Of a stretch of 64,000 nucleotides of DNA, positions 46,128-55,917 are shown in pieces (position 1 is the stretch's first letter; each line of letters begins with the position of its first letter). A program made the position numbers and the translations under genes. The notes below the pieces were generated by a model. That model was not told the origin of the DNA. It did no database searches and saw only the letters and a program-made list of their open reading frames with translations. The DNA comes from Pseudomonas sp. TTU2014-080ASC (GTDB taxonomy: Bacteria; Pseudomonadota; Gammaproteobacteria; Pseudomonadales; Pseudomonadaceae), in the NCBI RefSeq assembly GCF_001446935.1, contig NZ_LKKK01000012.1:186001-250000 (forward strand), written 5' to 3'.

Positions 46128-46982
46128 ATGTCGCTACCTTTCGTATTTCGCAGCATTGATCTGGACGGACAAACCATCCGTACCGCTGTGCGCCCCGGCA
46201 ATGGTGAGATGACGCCGCTGCTGGTGTTCAACGGCATTGGTGCCAACCTTGAACTGGTGATGCCCTTTGTCCGGGCGCTTGATCCCAATCTGGAAGTGAT
46301 TGCCTTCGACGTCCCCGGTGTCGGCGGTTCATCAACCCCGGCAACGCCCTACCGCTTTCCCGGCCTGGCCAAACTCGCCGCACGCATGCTCGACTACCTC
46401 GACTACGGTCAGGTCAACGCCATTGGCGTGTCCTGGGGCGGCGCTCTGGCGCAACAGTTCGCCCGCGACTACCCGGAGCGCTGCAAAAAACTGATCCTCG
46501 CGGCCACCTCTGCCGGTGCAGTGATGCTCCCAGGCAAGCCCAAAGTACTCTGGCGCATGGCCAGTCCACGGCGTTACGTACAGCCCTCTTATGGCGTTGA
46601 AATTGCCCCGGACATTTACGGCGGCGCATTCAGGCGCGACCCGAAACTAGCTCTGGCGCATGCCAGTAAAGTGCGCTCCGGCGGCAAGATGGGCTACTAC
46701 TGGCAGCTCTTTGCGGGGCTGGGCTGGACCAGCATCCACTGGCTGCACAAAATCCGTCAGCCGACGCTGATACTGGCCGGTGACGATGATCCGCTAATCC
46801 CACTGGTGAACATGCGCCTGCTGGCTTGGCGAATTCCCAACTCCGACCTGCATATCATCGACGACGGCCACCTGTTTCTGGTGACCCGCGCTGAAGTGGT
46901 GGCCCCGATCATCATGAAGTTTCTCAGCGAAGAGCGTCAGCGCGCGGTGATCCATCCACAGGCCCAAATCGCTCGCCACTAA
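46128..46982 (+). CDS. phaZ: Intracellular PHA depolymerase
   Basis: 284 aa alpha/beta hydrolase that mobilises medium-chain PHA. Nucleophile serine S102 in GVSWGGA, oxyanion region LLVFNGIGANLELV, Asp in LILAGDDDPLIPLVNM, His in DDGHLFLV. The ATG at 46128 gives MSLPFVFRSIDLDGQTIRTA, the family start; a TTG two codons before is less likely. Second gene of the pha operon, 125 bases after phaC1. Confidence 0.95.
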   Translation: MSLPFVFRSIDLDGQTIRTAVRPGNGEMTPLLVFNGIGANLELVMPFVRALDPNLEVIAFDVPGVGGSSTPATPYRFPGLAKLAARMLDYLDYGQVNAIGVSWGGALAQQFARDYPERCKKLILAATSAGAVMLPGKPKVLWRMASPRRYVQPSYGVEIAPDIYGGAFRRDPKLALAHASKVRSGGKMGYYWQLFAGLGWTSIHWLHKIRQPTLILAGDDDPLIPLVNMRLLAWRIPNSDLHIIDDGHLFLVTRAEVVAPIIMKFLSEERQRAVIHPQAQIARH

Positions 46983-47024
46983 GCGACGGCAATGACAGGA
47001 ACGTCACAGGTGACAGGGAGATCA

Positions 47025-47639
47025 ATGAAAACCCGCGACCGCATTCTTGAATGCTCACTGATGCTGTTCAATCAGAAGGGCGAGCCGAACGTATCCACCC
47101 TCGAGATTGCCAACGAAATGGGCATCAGCCCTGGCAATCTGTATTACCACTTTCATGGTAAGGAACCGCTGGTTCTAGGCCTGTTTGAACGCTTCCAGAA
47201 CGAGCTGGCACCACTACTGTCACCGCCGGAAGACGTGCAGTTGGAGATTGAAGACTGCTGGCTGTTTCTGCACCTTATCGCCGAACGCCTGGCGCATTAC
47301 CGCTTCCTGTTTCAAGACCTCTCCAACCTCACCGGCCGCCTGCCCAAACTGGAGCGCGGCATACGCCTGTGGCTCAACACCCTGAAGCAAGCGCTGGCCC
47401 AACTACTGGCCCAGCTACACGTACAACAACAGTTGCGCAGTGACACCCAGGAGCTGGGGCAACTGGTTGAGCAGATCACCCTCACCCTACTCTTCTCACT
47501 CGACTACCAGCGCGTCCTTGGCCAGCATGGCGAACCGCGTCTGGTGGTTTACCAGGTGATGCTGCTGCTCGCCCCACACCTGCAGGAAGACGCCCGCTGC
47601 GCAGCTGTGCTGCTGGCAGAACGTTATTTGCACGACTAG
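47025..47639 (+). CDS. phaD: TetR-like activator of the pha genes
   Basis: 204 aa, the usual PhaD length. N-terminal helix-turn-helix: RDRILECSLMLFNQKGEPNV, ANEMGISPGNLYYHFHGKE. C-terminal ligand domain is mostly helical and leucine-rich. In P. putida PhaD activates phaC1 and phaI promoters, responding to a CoA intermediate. GGGAG six bases before the ATG at 47025; the earlier in-frame start at 46992 gives non-family residues. It directly follows phaZ with only 42 bases between, where phaC2 is usually found. Confidence 0.93.
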   Translation: MKTRDRILECSLMLFNQKGEPNVSTLEIANEMGISPGNLYYHFHGKEPLVLGLFERFQNELAPLLSPPEDVQLEIEDCWLFLHLIAERLAHYRFLFQDLSNLTGRLPKLERGIRLWLNTLKQALAQLLAQLHVQQQLRSDTQELGQLVEQITLTLLFSLDYQRVLGQHGEPRLVVYQVMLLLAPHLQEDARCAAVLLAERYLHD

Positions 47640-47664
47640 CTGGCACGGGCACACCCTGCACATA

Positions 47665-47697
47665 CAAAAACGCCCGGCATAAGCCGGGCGCTTTTGT
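47665..47697. terminator. Bidirectional terminator between phaD and phaF
   Basis: CGCCCGGC-ATAA-GCCGGGCG perfect 8-bp stem flanked by AAAAA on the left and TTTT on the right, between convergent genes. Serves both the phaC1ZD and phaIF transcripts. Confidence 0.85.
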
Positions 47698-47709
47698 ACA
47701 CCTGCCGTA

Positions 47710-48675
47710 TTACGACTGAGCAGGTGTTGCTGCTGCACTGGCTACCGGTGCCGGAGTCGCTGCAGGTGCAGCGGCAGCGGCTGGAGCCGGTGCTGCTGCC
47801 GGTGCCGCTGGAGCGGCTGCCGGTTTTGCGGCTGGCTTAGCAGCGGCTTTAGCAGCAGGCTTAGCCGCTGGTTTAGCAGCCGGCTTGGCAGCCGGTTTCG
47901 CTGCAGCTTTTGCCGCTGGCTTAGCAGCTGATTTGGCGGCCGGTTTTGCGGCTGGTTTAGCTGCGGCTTTCACAGCAGGTTTGGCGGCCGGTTTAGCAGC
48001 GGCTTTAGCAGCAGGCTTAGCGGCTGGTTTAGCAGCGGCTTTCGCGGCTGGCTTGGCAGCAGCTTTCGCAGCAGGCTTAGCTGCCGGTTTGGCTGCAACT
48101 TTTGCGGCCGGCTTAGCAGCGGCTTTAGCAGCTGGTTTGGCTGCAGCTTTCGCAGCAGGCTTAGCTGCCGGCTTGGCTGCAGCTTTCACGGCCGGTTTTG
48201 CGGCAGCTTTGGCTGCAGGTTTTGCAGCGGCTTTCTTAACTGCAGGTTTGACCGCGCTTACAGAAACACCGGTCAACTTTTCCAGCTGTTTAGTCAGGCT
48301 TTCAACTTTGGCGTTGAGCTCTTTAACTTCGTTACGGCTAGGTACGCCCAAACGCGAAATGGCTTTATTCAGACGCTTATCAAAAGCCTCTTCCAGCTCA
48401 CCCCATTTGCCGATTGCCTTGTCCTTAACTTCATCAACTTTGGACTTCGCCGAGCCCACCTTCGCACCGACGGCAGACTTCACACCGTCGACTTCGACCT
48501 TGGCTTGCTTCTCAGCTTTTTCACCATCCTTAACCAAGGTATCGAACAGCTTATTGCCGTCCTTACTGATCTTGGAATAAGCACCTAACCCAGCCAGCCA
48601 GATTTGACGCGAGTATTTTTCTACTTCGCCGATCCAGGAAGGGGTTTGTTTATCGGTTTTCTTTTTGACGGCCAT
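47710..48675 (-). CDS. phaF: PHA granule-associated phasin PhaF
   Basis: 321 aa. The N-terminal phasin domain (WIGEVEKYSRQIWLAGLGAY; coiled-coil-like VKELNAKVESLTKQLEKLTG) binds granules. The C-terminal half is a histone-H1-like Ala/Lys/Pro repeat tail of the AAKPAAKA type that binds DNA and segregates granules to daughter cells. The very C-terminus is a short Ala/Pro-rich end (PAPVASAAATPAQS). The start MAVKKKTDKQTPSWIGEVEK at 48675 is preceded by a GGAG site; an upstream start at 48711 runs into the phaI gene. Confidence 0.95.
   Translation of the reverse strand: MAVKKKTDKQTPSWIGEVEKYSRQIWLAGLGAYSKISKDGNKLFDTLVKDGEKAEKQAKVEVDGVKSAVGAKVGSAKSKVDEVKDKAIGKWGELEEAFDKRLNKAISRLGVPSRNEVKELNAKVESLTKQLEKLTGVSVSAVKPAVKKAAAKPAAKAAAKPAVKAAAKPAAKPAAKAAAKPAAKAAAKPAAKVAAKPAAKPAAKAAAKPAAKAAAKPAAKPAAKAAAKPAAKPAVKAAAKPAAKPAAKSAAKPAAKAAAKPAAKPAAKPAAKPAAKAAAKPAAKPAAAPAAPAAAPAPAAAAAPAATPAPVASAAATPAQS
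47830..48245 (-). repeat. Alanine-lysine-proline repeat tract inside phaF
   Basis: About 140 codons of short tandem units translating as AAKPAAK/AAAKPAAK with occasional V or S. Codon choice varies between units (GCC, GCT, GCA, GCG), so the DNA is a degenerate rather than perfect repeat. Length is likely variable among strains. Confidence 0.85.
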
Positions 48676-48685
48676 CCTGCTCTCC

Positions 48686-49114
48686 TTATTTGGTACGCGC
48701 GACGTGCTCAAGCAATGCGCTCAGCTCATCCAGCTTAGCAGAGAGACCTTCTACATCCTGCTGAGAGGCGATGCCGAGGCGATTCAAAGCGCTAGCGACA
48801 CGGCTGTCGAATGCTCTTTCAATCATGTCGAGCCGTACTTCAACCTTGTCCTTAACGCTGCTTACAGTTTGCTTAAAGCTACCGATTTGTCCATTGGCAG
48901 CTTCAACTTGTTTGTTGACCAGCTTTTTACCTTGCTGTTCAACACCCTCACCGCTTTTTACCAGCTCGTTGAAATACGCCACGCCTTCCTGTCCGGCTTT
49001 AACGTAAACGCCAAGACCAGCCAGCCAGATTTTACGGGCATACACTTTTGCATCAGAGAGAACAGCAGCGCTGTTATCGGCAGCAGCAACTTTCTTAACG
49101 GCAACTTTAGACAT
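48686..49114 (-). CDS. phaI: PHA granule-associated phasin PhaI
   Basis: 142 aa, the short phasin paralogous to the N-terminal domain of PhaF (ARKIWLAGLGVYVKAGQEGV; ERAFDSRVASALNRLGIASQ; LSAKLDELSALLEHVA). It coats granules and controls their size. GGAGG just upstream of the ATG at 49114. phaF follows 10 bases after its stop, so they share a transcript. Confidence 0.95.
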   Translation of the reverse strand: MSKVAVKKVAAADNSAAVLSDAKVYARKIWLAGLGVYVKAGQEGVAYFNELVKSGEGVEQQGKKLVNKQVEAANGQIGSFKQTVSSVKDKVEVRLDMIERAFDSRVASALNRLGIASQQDVEGLSAKLDELSALLEHVARTK

Positions 49115-49260
49115 GTGCACCTCCAGAATATGGATGCCTGCTTTTGCAGGCGTAAGTGCACGGTATCGGGGAAAATTAGAATTCACATACTAAGCGCTGA
49201 AAACTTACTTCGAGGCCCGGAACATTGCGCTGCCAGGCCCTACATTCGGTGCACTCAGGC

Positions 49261-49539
49261 TCACGCCTGGAGGTGCTTATCCAACGTCTTTTCAATCTCG
49301 CGTTTAATGCTGCTGCTCATCGGCGACAACAGCAAACCGAGGCTCAACTGAACGCGCACCGAGTCTTCGTGCACATCAATGCGGCCGTCAGCACCACTGC
49401 GTTTAAATTCCAGTGTGTCGCCACTCCAGCGGTAACGCACATCAAACTGGCTGGCCAGACGCTCGGCCAGTTGTTCAGCCTTCTCCCGGGCGGTTTCACG
49501 ACCAAGGTTATGCGGGCGTTCAATAGTAATCTTGGCCAT
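49261..49539 (-). CDS. Polyhydroxyalkanoic acid system family protein
   Basis: 92 aa, TIGR02610-like small granule-region protein (MAKITIERPHNLGRETAREK; RYRWSGDTLEFKRSGADGRI; LLSPMSSSIKREIEKTLDKH). Located between ubiE and phaI, as PA5062 is in P. aeruginosa. The biochemical role is unknown. Start MAKITIERP at 49539; the upstream extension to 49581 has no family support. Confidence 0.88.
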   Translation of the reverse strand: MAKITIERPHNLGRETAREKAEQLAERLASQFDVRYRWSGDTLEFKRSGADGRIDVHEDSVRVQLSLGLLLSPMSSSIKREIEKTLDKHLQA

Positions 49540-49740
49540 GACAATTCTCCTGCAGGCTACTGCGACTATACGTCGCTGCAACTATATCAAGGCTGCAAGG
49601 GACACGCCGCATGCTAAATAACTACGACCAACGGGCATTAACTTACCGGTTTGCCCTGCCACAGCCGAACCCAGCCAATCGATTTGGGTTTAGAATGACT
49701 ATTACTTTTGAGTCAGCATCTGTGTTTAGGAAAGGGCAAG

Positions 49741-50511
49741 ATGAACGACCCGCGCAAGAGCAGCGACACCGAAGCCACAACGCATTTTGGTTTCCAGAAT
49801 GTGCCGGAAAGCAAAAAGGCGGAGAAAGTCGCCGAAGTCTTTCACTCTGTGGCCGCCAAATATGACCTGATGAACGACGTACTTTCCGGCGGCATGCACC
49901 GTTTGTGGAAGCGCTTCACCATTGAGCTGTCCGGCGTACGCAACGGCAACCGCGTGTTGGATATCGCCGGAGGCACCGGCGACCTGACCCGCAAATTCTC
50001 CAGCTTGGTTGGCCCCACTGGCGAAGTGGTGCTGGCCGACATCAACGACTCCATGCTCAAGGTTGGTCGCGACCGCCTGCTCGACAAGGGCGTTGCTGGC
50101 AACATCCGTTTTGTACAGGCAGATGCTGAAAAGCTGCCGTTCCCGGACAACTACTTCGACGTCGTCACCATCGCCTTCGGCCTGCGTAACGTCACCCACA
50201 AAGAAGACGCCCTGCGCTCAATGCTGCGCGTACTCAAGCCGGGCGGCCGCCTGCTGGTTCTGGAGTTTTCTAAACCCTCCAACAACCTGCTGTCGAAGTT
50301 CTACGACACCTACTCGTTCCACTTCATGCCGCTGGCCGGCAAGCTGATCACTAATGACGCCGACAGCTATCGCTATCTGGCCGAGTCGATCCGCATGCAC
50401 CCCGACCAGGAAACCCTGAAGGGCATGATGGCTGATGCAGGTTTCGAACGCGTCACCTTCCACAACATGACAGGCGGCATTGTCGCCTTGCACCGAGGTG
50501 TCAAACCCTGA
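49741..50511 (+). CDS. ubiE: Ubiquinone/menaquinone biosynthesis C-methyltransferase
   Basis: 256 aa SAM-dependent methyltransferase of ubiquinone synthesis. SAM motif I is [16 protein letters not shown]. UbiE signature [20 protein letters not shown] and the second signature [20 protein letters not shown] are complete. The ATG at 49741 gives [20 protein letters not shown], the family start. It overlaps ubiJ by one base (TGATG). Confidence 0.97.
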   Translation: MNDPRKSSDTEATTHFGFQNVPESKKAEKVAEVFHSVAAKYDLMNDVLSGGMHRLWKRFTIELSGVRNGNRVLDIAGGTGDLTRKFSSLVGPTGEVVLADINDSMLKVGRDRLLDKGVAGNIRFVQADAEKLPFPDNYFDVVTIAFGLRNVTHKEDALRSMLRVLKPGGRLLVLEFSKPSNNLLSKFYDTYSFHFMPLAGKLITNDADSYRYLAESIRMHPDQETLKGMMADAGFERVTFHNMTGGIVALHRGVKP

Positions 50512-51128
50512 TGCTGCTGACCGGGCTGTTGGCCGGCGTTGAGCTTGGCCTCAATCGCGTACTGACTATGGATAGCACCGCGCTGCCACGCCTGGCCAAG
50601 CTATCCGGTCATGTTATTGCCGTCGAATGCACTGCACCCAAGGTGCAGCTATTCATCCTGCCCAATGCCGAAGGCCTGCAACTGGCCGGGCAATGGCACG
50701 GGGATGTGGACTGCCACCTGCGCGCACCGGCAAGTAGCCTGATGCGCTTGGCGCTGAGCAAAGATAAAACCAGCATCCTGCACAGCCCCGAAGTCGATCT
50801 GGATGGAGACAGCGCCGCCTTGCTCGAACTTGCAGGCATCCTGCAAGACCTCGAACTGGACTGGGAATACGAACTGTCCCGGTGGCTTGGCCCAGTGGCC
50901 AGCCCGCTGATCGGTGCCCACCTACGCAGCCGCGCCAACTGGCTTGGCGATTCGCTGGAAAGCCTGCGTCAGAATCTGGCCGACTACGTCAGCGAAGAAG
51001 CCCGCACACTGGTTGGCCAGCGCGAGGCCGACGCCCGTTTTGCCGAACTGGACGACCTGAAACTGTCCCTCGATCGACTCGAAGCGCGCATCGAGCGCCT
51101 CGCCCAACGCCATAAGCCCACTGCATGA
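50511..51128 (+). CDS. ubiJ: Ubiquinone biosynthesis accessory factor UbiJ (SCP2 domain)
   Basis: 205 aa. N-terminal SCP2 lipid-binding domain ([40 protein letters not shown]), then a helical C-terminus ([20 protein letters not shown]). UbiJ and UbiK assemble the Ubi complex in E. coli. Start codon overlaps ubiE stop; its own end overlaps ubiB by 4 bases, so the three are translated as one unit. Confidence 0.92.
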   Translation: MLLTGLLAGVELGLNRVLTMDSTALPRLAKLSGHVIAVECTAPKVQLFILPNAEGLQLAGQWHGDVDCHLRAPASSLMRLALSKDKTSILHSPEVDLDGDSAALLELAGILQDLELDWEYELSRWLGPVASPLIGAHLRSRANWLGDSLESLRQNLADYVSEEARTLVGQREADARFAELDDLKLSLDRLEARIERLAQRHKPTA

Positions 51129-52732
51129 AGCTGCTTGCCCTGCGTCGCCTGCTGCGCATCCTGCGCGTGATGATCCGCTACCAGCTGGATGATCTGCTGT
51201 TCAGCCTGCCACTGCCCTTCTGGGCCAACCTGACCCGCTACCTGCTGCCATGGCGCTGGCTGCCACGGCGCAAATCGCCGCTATCACGCGGTGCACGCCT
51301 GCGCCTGGGGCTTGAGGAGCTGGGGCCGATCTTCATCAAGTTCGGCCAGTTGCTGTCCACTCGCCGCGATCTGCTGCCAACCGATATCGCCGACGAGTTG
51401 GCCAAACTGCAGGACCGCGTGCCGCCGTTTGATCAGGACAAAGCCCTGGCGCTGATCGAATCCCAGCTCGGCGCAAAAGTCGACCAGCTCTTTGCCCGCT
51501 TCGATCCGCAGCCGCTTGCTTCGGCCTCCGTCGCCCAAGTGCATGCGGCCAAGCTGAAAACCGGCGAAGAGGTGGTGGTGAAAGTCATTCGTCCCGGTTT
51601 GCGTCCGGTAATCGAACAGGATATTGCCTGGCTGTTCCTGATCGCCACCATCGCCGAGAAAGCCTCCGCCGATGCCCGCCGTCTACGCCCGGTCGAAGTG
51701 GTTTGCGACTACGAAAAAACCATCTACGACGAACTCGACCTGCTCCGCGAAGCGGCCAACGCCAGCCAGCTGCGACGCAACTTCGAAGGCTCGCCGCTGC
51801 TCTACGTACCGCAGGTTTACTGGGATTACTGCCGGCCGAAAGTGCTGGTAACCGAGCGCATCTACGGCATCGGCGTGACCGATCTGGCTACCCTGGCCGA
51901 CCAGGGCACCAACATGAAACTGCTGGCCGAGCGCGGCGTGGAGATCTTCTTCACCCAGGTATTCCGCGACAGTTTCTTCCATGCCGACATGCACCCCGGC
52001 AACATCTTTGTCAGCACCCGCACGCCGTGGGACCCGCAGTACATCGCCATCGACTGCGGCATCGTCGGCAGCCTCACACCGGAAGATCAGGACTACCTGG
52101 CGCGTAACGTCATGGCTTTCTTCAAGCGTGATTACCGCAAGGTTGCTCAGTTGCACATCGATTCCGGCTGGGTGCCGAAAGAGACCAAGGTCAACGAATT
52201 CGAAGCCGCCATCCGCACTGTTTGCGAGCCGATTTTCGACAAGCCGCTCAAGGATATTTCCTTCGGCCAGGTGCTGATGCGCCTGTTCCAGACCGCACAG
52301 CGCTTCAATATGGAAGTGCAGCCGCAGCTGGTTCTGCTGCAAAAAACCCTGCTCAACATCGAAGGTCTAGGCCGCCAGCTCTACCCTGATCTTGACCTGT
52401 GGACCACGGCGCTACCGTTCCTGGAGCGCTGGATGCGTGAGCGCCACAGCCCGAAAACTCTGTTGCAGAATGTGCAGTCCCAGGCCGAACAGATTCCTCA
52501 TCTGGCTAACATGACCCGCGATCTGCTGGAGCGTCTGTCACAGCCCCATGCCCACAACGAACCGGCCCCGGAGCTCGGAGGCCGCGACAGCCGCGCATTG
52601 CGCGTGCTGGGGGCCGGCTTGCTGGCAGGCGCTGCGGTCATGCTTAGCGGCGCAACTGCAATCACCGATCCGGCCACCTGGCCAGCTTGGTTAATGGGGG
52701 CCGCAGGCCTGTACTTGGTCGTGCGCAGATAG
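51125..52732 (+). CDS. ubiB: Ubiquinone biosynthesis protein UbiB (ABC1/ADCK family kinase-like)
   Basis: 535 aa. Contains the atypical-kinase KxGQ region [20 protein letters not shown], the A-rich loop [13 protein letters not shown], the invariant Lys in [11 protein letters not shown], and the metal-site stretches [12 protein letters not shown] and [11 protein letters not shown]. The end has two hydrophobic helices ([34 protein letters not shown]) that anchor it. Required for quinone synthesis. Confidence 0.96.
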   Translation: MKLLALRRLLRILRVMIRYQLDDLLFSLPLPFWANLTRYLLPWRWLPRRKSPLSRGARLRLGLEELGPIFIKFGQLLSTRRDLLPTDIADELAKLQDRVPPFDQDKALALIESQLGAKVDQLFARFDPQPLASASVAQVHAAKLKTGEEVVVKVIRPGLRPVIEQDIAWLFLIATIAEKASADARRLRPVEVVCDYEKTIYDELDLLREAANASQLRRNFEGSPLLYVPQVYWDYCRPKVLVTERIYGIGVTDLATLADQGTNMKLLAERGVEIFFTQVFRDSFFHADMHPGNIFVSTRTPWDPQYIAIDCGIVGSLTPEDQDYLARNVMAFFKRDYRKVAQLHIDSGWVPKETKVNEFEAAIRTVCEPIFDKPLKDISFGQVLMRLFQTAQRFNMEVQPQLVLLQKTLLNIEGLGRQLYPDLDLWTTALPFLERWMRERHSPKTLLQNVQSQAEQIPHLANMTRDLLERLSQPHAHNEPAPELGGRDSRALRVLGAGLLAGAAVMLSGATAITDPATWPAWLMGAAGLYLVVRR

Positions 52733-52807
52733 CCAGCAGGCTAACAGACTGTCAAACTTAGCCTTTTGACACTTAAGTGCAGTACGACCCGCCGGGCGGA
52801 ACGGAAA

Positions 52808-53209
52808 ATGACTGATTGGCTTGATGAAATTCGCTGGGACAAAGACGGGCTTGTACCCGCCATTGCTCAGGATTACCAAACCGGGCGCATCCTCATGATG
52901 GCCTGGATGAACCGTGAATCACTGGCGCTCACTGTAGAAGAAGGACGTGCCATTTACTGGTCACGTTCGCGCGGCAAACTGTGGCGCAAAGGCGAAGAAT
53001 CCGGCCATGTGCAAAAACTGCATGAACTGCGCCTGGACTGTGACGCTGATGTGATCACACTTCAGGTTGAGCAAATCGGCGGAATCGCCTGTCATACAGG
53101 GCGTGAGAGCTGCTTTTACCGGGTCTATGAAAATGGCACCTGGAACACCGTTGATGCGGTTATCAAATCTGCCGACAGCATCTATCACAAGGGGCATAAC
53201 CATGAGTGA
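52808..53209 (+). CDS. hisI: Phosphoribosyl-AMP cyclohydrolase
   Basis: 133 aa, third step of histidine synthesis. Metal-binding cysteines and signature [32 protein letters not shown], preceded by [20 protein letters not shown]. The start [20 protein letters not shown] at 52808 fits the family; 52766 lies in the leader. It overlaps hisE by 8 bases. Confidence 0.96.
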   Translation: MTDWLDEIRWDKDGLVPAIAQDYQTGRILMMAWMNRESLALTVEEGRAIYWSRSRGKLWRKGEESGHVQKLHELRLDCDADVITLQVEQIGGIACHTGRESCFYRVYENGTWNTVDAVIKSADSIYHKGHNHE

Positions 53210-53537
53210 TACCCTTACGCGCCTGGCCCAGGTACTGGAAGAACGTAAGGGCGCGGCACCGGATAGCTCCTATGTCGCCAGCCTGTACCACAAAGGTCTG
53301 AACAAAATTCTCGAGAAGGTCGGTGAAGAATCGGTGGAAACCATTCTCGCCGCCAAGGATGCGCAGCAATCCGGCGATTGCAGCGATCTCATATATGAAA
53401 CCGCCGACCTGTGGTTTCACAGCCTGGTTATGCTCGCCTCACTTGGCCAGCACCCTCAGGCGGTTCTGGACGAACTCGACCGCCGTTTCGGCCTCTCCGG
53501 GCACGACGAAAAAGCCGCCCGGACACTGACTAAATAA
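53202..53537 (+). CDS. hisE: Phosphoribosyl-ATP pyrophosphatase
   Basis: 111 aa, second step of histidine synthesis, separate from hisI as usual in Pseudomonas. MazG-like helices carry acidic metal ligands: [34 protein letters not shown]. The start at 53202 is inside the end of hisI. tatA begins 18 bases after it. Confidence 0.96.
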   Translation: MSDTLTRLAQVLEERKGAAPDSSYVASLYHKGLNKILEKVGEESVETILAAKDAQQSGDCSDLIYETADLWFHSLVMLASLGQHPQAVLDELDRRFGLSGHDEKAARTLTK

Positions 53538-53555
53538 CCTGCGAGGACATTGAAC

Positions 53556-53816
53556 ATGGGCATTTTTGATTGGAAACACTGGGTCGTCATCCTGATCGTA
53601 GTGATCCTGGTATTCGGCACCAAGCGCCTGAAAAACCTGGGCTCGGATCTGGGCGAAACCATTAAAGGCTTCCGCAAAGCCATGAATACCGAAGAAGGCG
53701 AGAAGACCGAGCCTACTCCGACTGCTGCACCGCAACAGCCAGCTGCACCGCTGAACCAACCGCACACCATTGACGGTCAGGCTCAGAAAGTTGAAGAACC
53801 TGCACGTAAAGACTGA
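53556..53816 (+). CDS. tatA: Twin-arginine translocase subunit TatA
   Basis: 86 aa. Single N-terminal helix [20 protein letters not shown] followed by the amphipathic helix [16 protein letters not shown] and an acidic Pro-rich tail. Forms the protein-conducting assembly of the Tat system. ATG at 53556 with GAGG upstream. Confidence 0.96.
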   Translation: MGIFDWKHWVVILIVVILVFGTKRLKNLGSDLGETIKGFRKAMNTEEGEKTEPTPTAAPQQPAAPLNQPHTIDGQAQKVEEPARKD

Positions 53817-53824
53817 GTCAGTCC

Positions 53825-54277
53825 ATGTTTGATATCGGCTTCTCCGAACTCCTGTTAGTGGGCCTCGTGGCCCTGATTGTGCTCGGCCCTGAGCGTCTGC
53901 CGGGTGCTGTGCGTACCGCAGGCCTGTGGATTGGCCGAATCAAACGCAGCTTCAACGCAATCAAACAGCAGGTTGAGCAGGAAATCGGTGCGGACGAAAT
54001 CCGCCGCCAGCTGCACAACGAGCAGATCCTACAACTTGAGCGTGAAATGAACGCCATGAAGCAGGAGCTGATCTCAGCTGGCAAACTGGCTGATCCAAAC
54101 GCACCTGCACCAGAGCAAACTGCACAGGCGGCACAGCCAGCTAGCGAAGCAGCGACGCCAGTCACACCAGCCTCCGATGCCCAAACCGTGCTGCCACTTG
54201 AGCAGCCTGTAGCCGCTGCCAACGTAACACCCGCCACACCGAACCACGTGATCAATCAGGATAAGCCTCAGCCATGA
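53825..54277 (+). CDS. tatB: Twin-arginine translocase subunit TatB
   Basis: 150 aa. N-terminal membrane helix [20 protein letters not shown] with the Tat[13 protein letters not shown] hinge, amphipathic helix, then an Ala/Pro-rich tail typical of Pseudomonas. Receptor with TatC for RR signal peptides. Overlaps tatC by 4 bases. Confidence 0.95.
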   Translation: MFDIGFSELLLVGLVALIVLGPERLPGAVRTAGLWIGRIKRSFNAIKQQVEQEIGADEIRRQLHNEQILQLEREMNAMKQELISAGKLADPNAPAPEQTAQAAQPASEAATPVTPASDAQTVLPLEQPVAAANVTPATPNHVINQDKPQP

Positions 54278-55068
54278 GTTCTACCCCGGAAAACGATCAG
54301 GAAATGCCCCTGATTTCTCACCTGGCTGAACTGCGCTCGCGCTTGCTGCGCTGCGTGATTGCGGTGTTTGTCCTGTTTATGGCGCTGTTCTACTTCTCGC
54401 AGGACATCTACACCATCGTCTCGGCACCGTTGCGGGCCTACCTGCCTGAAGGCGCGACCATGATCGCCACCGGCGTGGCATCGCCCTTCCTCACGCCATT
54501 CAAGCTGACCGCGTGGGTTGCTCTGTTCCTCAGCGTGCCGATCCTGCTGTATCAAGCCTGGGGTTTTATCGCTCCCGGCCTGTACAAGCATGAAAAGCGC
54601 ATCGCCATGCCATTGCTGGCTTCCAGCATCTTCCTGTTTTACGCAGGCATGGCCTTCGCCTACTTTCTGGTATTCCCGGTCATCTTCCACTTCTTCGCCA
54701 GCGTAACGCCGGAAGGCGTGGCGATGATGACCGACATCAACGAGTACCTGAACTTCGTCCTGACGCTGTTCTTCGCCTTTGGCGTGGCCTTTGAGATTCC
54801 CGTCGCCACCTTCCTGCTGCTGTGGGTGGGTGTCGTGAATGTGGAAACCCTGCGCAAAAGCCGTCCATACGTGATCATCGGCTGCTTCGTGGTGGGTATG
54901 ATCCTTACCCCGCCGGACATCTTCTCGCAGACACTATTAGCTGTGCCGATGTGGCTGCTGTTCGAGGTTGGCCTGCTGTTCGGCAGCATGATCAAGCGCG
55001 CAGAAGAGAAAGAAGCCGAAGCCAGCGAAGAAGAGTCTGGCGACCAACCGCCTGCTACCCGCCCGTGA
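54274..55068 (+). CDS. tatC: Twin-arginine translocase subunit TatC
   Basis: 264 aa with six membrane helices. Family signature [20 protein letters not shown] at the N-terminus and [11 protein letters not shown]-like [20 protein letters not shown] with the conserved loop [20 protein letters not shown]. Acidic C-terminal tail ([18 protein letters not shown]). Recognises twin-arginine signals with TatB. Overlaps rsmE by 4 bases. Confidence 0.96.
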   Translation: MSSTPENDQEMPLISHLAELRSRLLRCVIAVFVLFMALFYFSQDIYTIVSAPLRAYLPEGATMIATGVASPFLTPFKLTAWVALFLSVPILLYQAWGFIAPGLYKHEKRIAMPLLASSIFLFYAGMAFAYFLVFPVIFHFFASVTPEGVAMMTDINEYLNFVLTLFFAFGVAFEIPVATFLLLWVGVVNVETLRKSRPYVIIGCFVVGMILTPPDIFSQTLLAVPMWLLFEVGLLFGSMIKRAEEKEAEASEEESGDQPPATRP

Positions 55069-55772
55069 ATCTGCTGCTACTGGAAGACGCCGACTTTATC
55101 GCGGCTGACCGGGTCCGCCTGAGCGGCCGTCGCCTCAAGCACATGCTTGAGGTGCACCGCGCCGAAAGCGGCGACAGTATGCGCGTCGGCAAGCTGGGTG
55201 GCCTGATGGGTCAGGGCCAGTTACTACATCTGGGCAGCGAATACGCCGAGCTGGCAGTAGCGTTTGATCAGCCCCCACCAGCCAAACTCCCCATTACCCT
55301 GCTGCTGGCTCTACCGCGCCCGAAGATGCTTCGCCGCGTACTGCAAACCGTCAGCAGCATGGGTGTGCCGCGCCTGGTCCTGCTGAACAGCTATCGGGTC
55401 GAAAAAAGCTTCTGGCAAACACCGTTTCTGGAGCCGGATGCCATCCGCGAACAGCTGGTCTTAGGGTTGGAACAGTCCCGCGATACGGTTCTGCCTGAGG
55501 TCATCATCGAAAAACGCTTCAAGCCCTTTGTGGAGGATCGCCTGCCGCAACTGGCCAGCGGCACTCTCGGTCTAATCGGCCATCCCGGCGATTACCCCGC
55601 CTGCCCCCGCGCCGTAGACGAACCTGTCACCTTGGCCATCGGCCCGGAAGGTGGCTGGATTCCCTATGAGGTGGATTTGCTCAGCAAGGCCGGGCTGAAG
55701 CCCGTCCAGCTTGGCGAGCGAATTCTGCGGGTTGAGACAGCTGTTACCGCGCTGTTGGCTCGACTTTACTAA
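55065..55772 (+). CDS. rsmE: 16S rRNA (uracil-1498-N3)-methyltransferase
   Basis: 235 aa SPOUT methyltransferase. GTG start at 55065 overlaps the tatC stop (GTGA), giving (f)[20 protein letters not shown]. The C-terminal SPOUT knot is [20 protein letters not shown] followed by [20 protein letters not shown]. The arrangement tatABC-rsmE is shared with other Pseudomonas. Confidence 0.95.
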   Translation: MNLLLLEDADFIAADRVRLSGRRLKHMLEVHRAESGDSMRVGKLGGLMGQGQLLHLGSEYAELAVAFDQPPPAKLPITLLLALPRPKMLRRVLQTVSSMGVPRLVLLNSYRVEKSFWQTPFLEPDAIREQLVLGLEQSRDTVLPEVIIEKRFKPFVEDRLPQLASGTLGLIGHPGDYPACPRAVDEPVTLAIGPEGGWIPYEVDLLSKAGLKPVQLGERILRVETAVTALLARLY

Positions 55773-55790
55773 TCCAACTGTTGAGGCTGC

Positions 55791-55875
55791 GGTGGGTAAG
55801 CCTGCGGCCTTACCCACCCTACAACAGCGCACGTACCGTAGGGTGGCATACGGCTGCGAAGCAGCTTATCCACCA
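55791..55875. repeat. Palindromic repeat related to copies A and B
   Basis: First part GGTGGGTAAG / CTTACCCACC is a perfect 10-bp stem with loop CCTGCGGC; second part starts GTAGGGTGGCATACGGCTGC and ends GCTTATCCACC. The edge GTAGGGTGG and the CCACC ends are shared with the elements at 15067 and 17863, but the middle is different. Lies between convergent rsmE and the HxlR gene. Confidence 0.7.
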
Positions 55876-55917
55876 TTGGATCGAGAGTGCACCAAGGCAA
55901 GCAGGCGCAAAACCGCC

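Noticed and set aside
47830-48245. Tandem-repeat array that could suggest a CRISPR or minisatellite
   Set aside because: Units are codon-length variants encoding the PhaF tail, with no spacer-repeat alternation.
47885-48580. Plus-strand frame with AAGLAAG repeats
   Set aside because: Complement of the phaF Ala-Lys-Pro repeat; the periodicity is inherited from phaF.
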